This document shows positions 62,851 to 64,000 of a stretch of 64,000 nucleotides of DNA, piece by piece. The first letter of the stretch is position 1. Every line of letters starts with the position of its first letter. This DNA comes from Tatumella sp. JGM118 (GTDB lineage: Bacteria > Pseudomonadota > Gammaproteobacteria > Enterobacterales > Enterobacteriaceae): NCBI RefSeq assembly GCF_018257515.1, contig NZ_JAERJR010000002.1, forward strand, positions 186,001-250,000, written 5' to 3'. Below the pieces are notes generated by a model, which worked only from the letters and a program-made list of their open reading frames with translations, was not told the DNA's origin and did not search any database. The translations under genes were made by a program, and so were the position numbers.

Positions 62851-64000
62851 ATGACAACCAGTTCTGCGGCTGAAGAGGGGCCGGCGCCTGGATTATTCCG
62901 GACGCTGAAAACTTTTCCGCTGGCTGTTCACTCGCTGCTCTTTTTCACGCTGGTGATCCGTTTCAGCTATTTTATGGCCTGGCCGTTTATCGCAGTGATC
63001 ATGACACGGAATTATCATATGTCGCCGATCGCCATCGGTCTGGCAATGACCAGCAGCGCACTGTTCTCGGCGGTGCTCGGTATGTACGGTGGGCATATTT
63101 CTGACCGGCTCGGGCGGCGGGTTATCCTGATGCTGGGCTGTGCGTTTTCTGCGCTGGGATATATCCTGCTTGCTCAGGCAAACGGCATCGTGCTGTTTAT
63201 TATCGGCCTGATGATCATCGGCGTCTCGTTTGCATGGGTCGACCCGCCGTTGCGGGCACTGATGAGTGATTTACTGGGGGATCGCCGTCGTCGTGCACTT
63301 GCCCTGCAACTGCGCTATTACCTGATCAATATCGCGGCCGTTTTTGGCCCGCTGGTCGGGATTGCCTTTGGACTGACCTCTCAGAAAGGGACATTCCTGA
63401 TCACCGGACTGTCGTATGTTCCGTTCTTCGTCTATGTGCTGCTGTTTATCCCTGCGGGTAAATTACAGAAGGGCTCACAACAGGACAGCGGCGTGACGAT
63501 TAAACTCCATACCGTCACAGGGATTATTGCCAGGGATAAAATCTACATTGCCGCGCTGCTGTGCAGTATTTTGTGCAGTATCGTGTTCATGCACTACGAA
63601 GCCATACTGCCACAGTATATCCTGCGATTTAACAGTAATGCCGCGGTCAGGCTGATCACCCTGATCCTGGTCACGAACGCCTGTACTGTGCTGTTTTTCC
63701 AGACCTTTATGACGCGATTTCTGACAAATATACCGCTGCCGAAACGTATTCTTTTGGGCGGAGCCATATTTGCGGTGTCACAACTCTGTTTCTTTTGTGT
63801 ACGTACGCCGGATATCTGGCCCTGGCTGATGGTGACCGCGGTGTTCAGTGTCGGAGAAGCGATCCTGATGCCGAACCTGAACATTTTGCTCGATCAGCTG
63901 GCACCTTCAGAATATCGGGGGGCTTATCTCGGCGCATCAATGCTGTCGACATTAGGCATTGCTGCCGGGCCATTAATCGGCGGGGTCATGCTGGCGTTAA
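62851..64000 (+). CDS. MFS transporter of the MdtH-like drug-exporter type (truncated by window edge)
   Basis: At least 383 residues, open to the end of the window. Loop 2-3 motif GGHISDRLGRRVILMLG and the MdtH-like VDPPLRALMSDLLGDRRRRALALQLRYY are visible, as is APSEYRGAYLGASML in the second half. About 11 hydrophobic segments precede the edge, so only the last span and tail are missing. AAAAAGGATAGATT precedes ATG 62851. The substrate is unknown; a drug or metabolite exporter is likely. Confidence 0.85.
   Translation, partial: MTTSSAAEEGPAPGLFRTLKTFPLAVHSLLFFTLVIRFSYFMAWPFIAVIMTRNYHMSPIAIGLAMTSSALFSAVLGMYGGHISDRLGRRVILMLGCAFSALGYILLAQANGIVLFIIGLMIIGVSFAWVDPPLRALMSDLLGDRRRRALALQLRYYLINIAAVFGPLVGIAFGLTSQKGTFLITGLSYVPFFVYVLLFIPAGKLQKGSQQDSGVTIKLHTVTGIIARDKIYIAALLCSILCSIVFMHYEAILPQYILRFNSNAAVRLITLILVTNACTVLFFQTFMTRFLTNIPLPKRILLGGAIFAVSQLCFFCVRTPDIWPWLMVTAVFSVGEAILMPNLNILLDQLAPSEYRGAYLGASMLSTLGIAAGPLIGGVMLAL

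Overview
The window reads as chromosomal DNA of a Gram-negative gammaproteobacterium, most likely Enterobacterales. BasRS (PmrAB), MdtG, YneE, YojI, CurA, FhuCDB/FhuF and Vsr homologues all have enterobacterial length and residue patterns. A periplasmic FAD/cytochrome c sugar-acid dehydrogenase and a Kdo hydroxylase suggest an Erwiniaceae- or Yersiniaceae-type relative (Pantoea, Tatumella, Serratia and similar), but I cannot fix the genus from sequence alone. No rRNA, tRNA, CRISPR array, transposase or phage gene was seen.

Layout. 1-4.4 kb: lipid A/stress region with the end of kdoO, a class A acid phosphatase, a 34-residue PmrR-like membrane peptide behind a good PmrA box, pmrB/pmrA, and a vsr gene without dcm. 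4.4-16.6 kb: catalase with a Fur-like box, MFS exporters, a flavin reductase, an aldo/keto reductase split from its former neighbour by a 1.4 kb islet between 128-bp direct repeats, mqo, bestrophin YneE and mdtG. 17-27.7 kb: an OprB-type porin, then a hydroxamate-siderophore locus (fhuF-fhuC-fhuD-fhuB divergent from a TonB-dependent receptor, with a Fur-like box between) followed by a YojI-type exporter. 27.9-35.3 kb: MFS transporter, M20 amidohydrolase, an ABC binding-protein remnant abutting tandem repeats, and a three-subunit FAD/cytochrome c dehydrogenase. 36-36.9 kb: a lone GIY-YIG protein.

37.4-52.6 kb holds the most interesting system: a 12-gene run on the + strand behind what looks like a sigma-54 (-24/-12) promoter with an upstream NtrC-type site. 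It encodes an aldehyde dehydrogenase, a HAD type II protein, two DAO-family flavoenzymes, a complete Dpp-like importer with fused ATPases, a GNAT protein, a D-2-hydroxyacid dehydrogenase, an M20 amidohydrolase, a class III aminotransferase homologue that appears to have lost its PLP lysine, and an Lrp/AsnC regulator. I infer nitrogen-controlled uptake and oxidative breakdown of an unidentified amine, N-acyl amino acid or peptide.

52.6-55.5 kb: a TetR-governed electrophile/carbonyl stress operon (curA, a DJ-1/PfpI protein, DUF1330) with two matching operators. 56-61.3 kb: a second SBP_5-class importer with both permeases fused into one polypeptide and a Zur-like palindrome over its promoter, suggesting zinc or metallophore uptake. 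61.7-64 kb: a VOC protein, a heptanucleotide repeat tract and the start of another MFS transporter. Three unrelated families of 90-130 bp tandem repeats fill intergenic spacers at 15.1-15.4, 18.8-19.3 and 31.1-31.4 kb.
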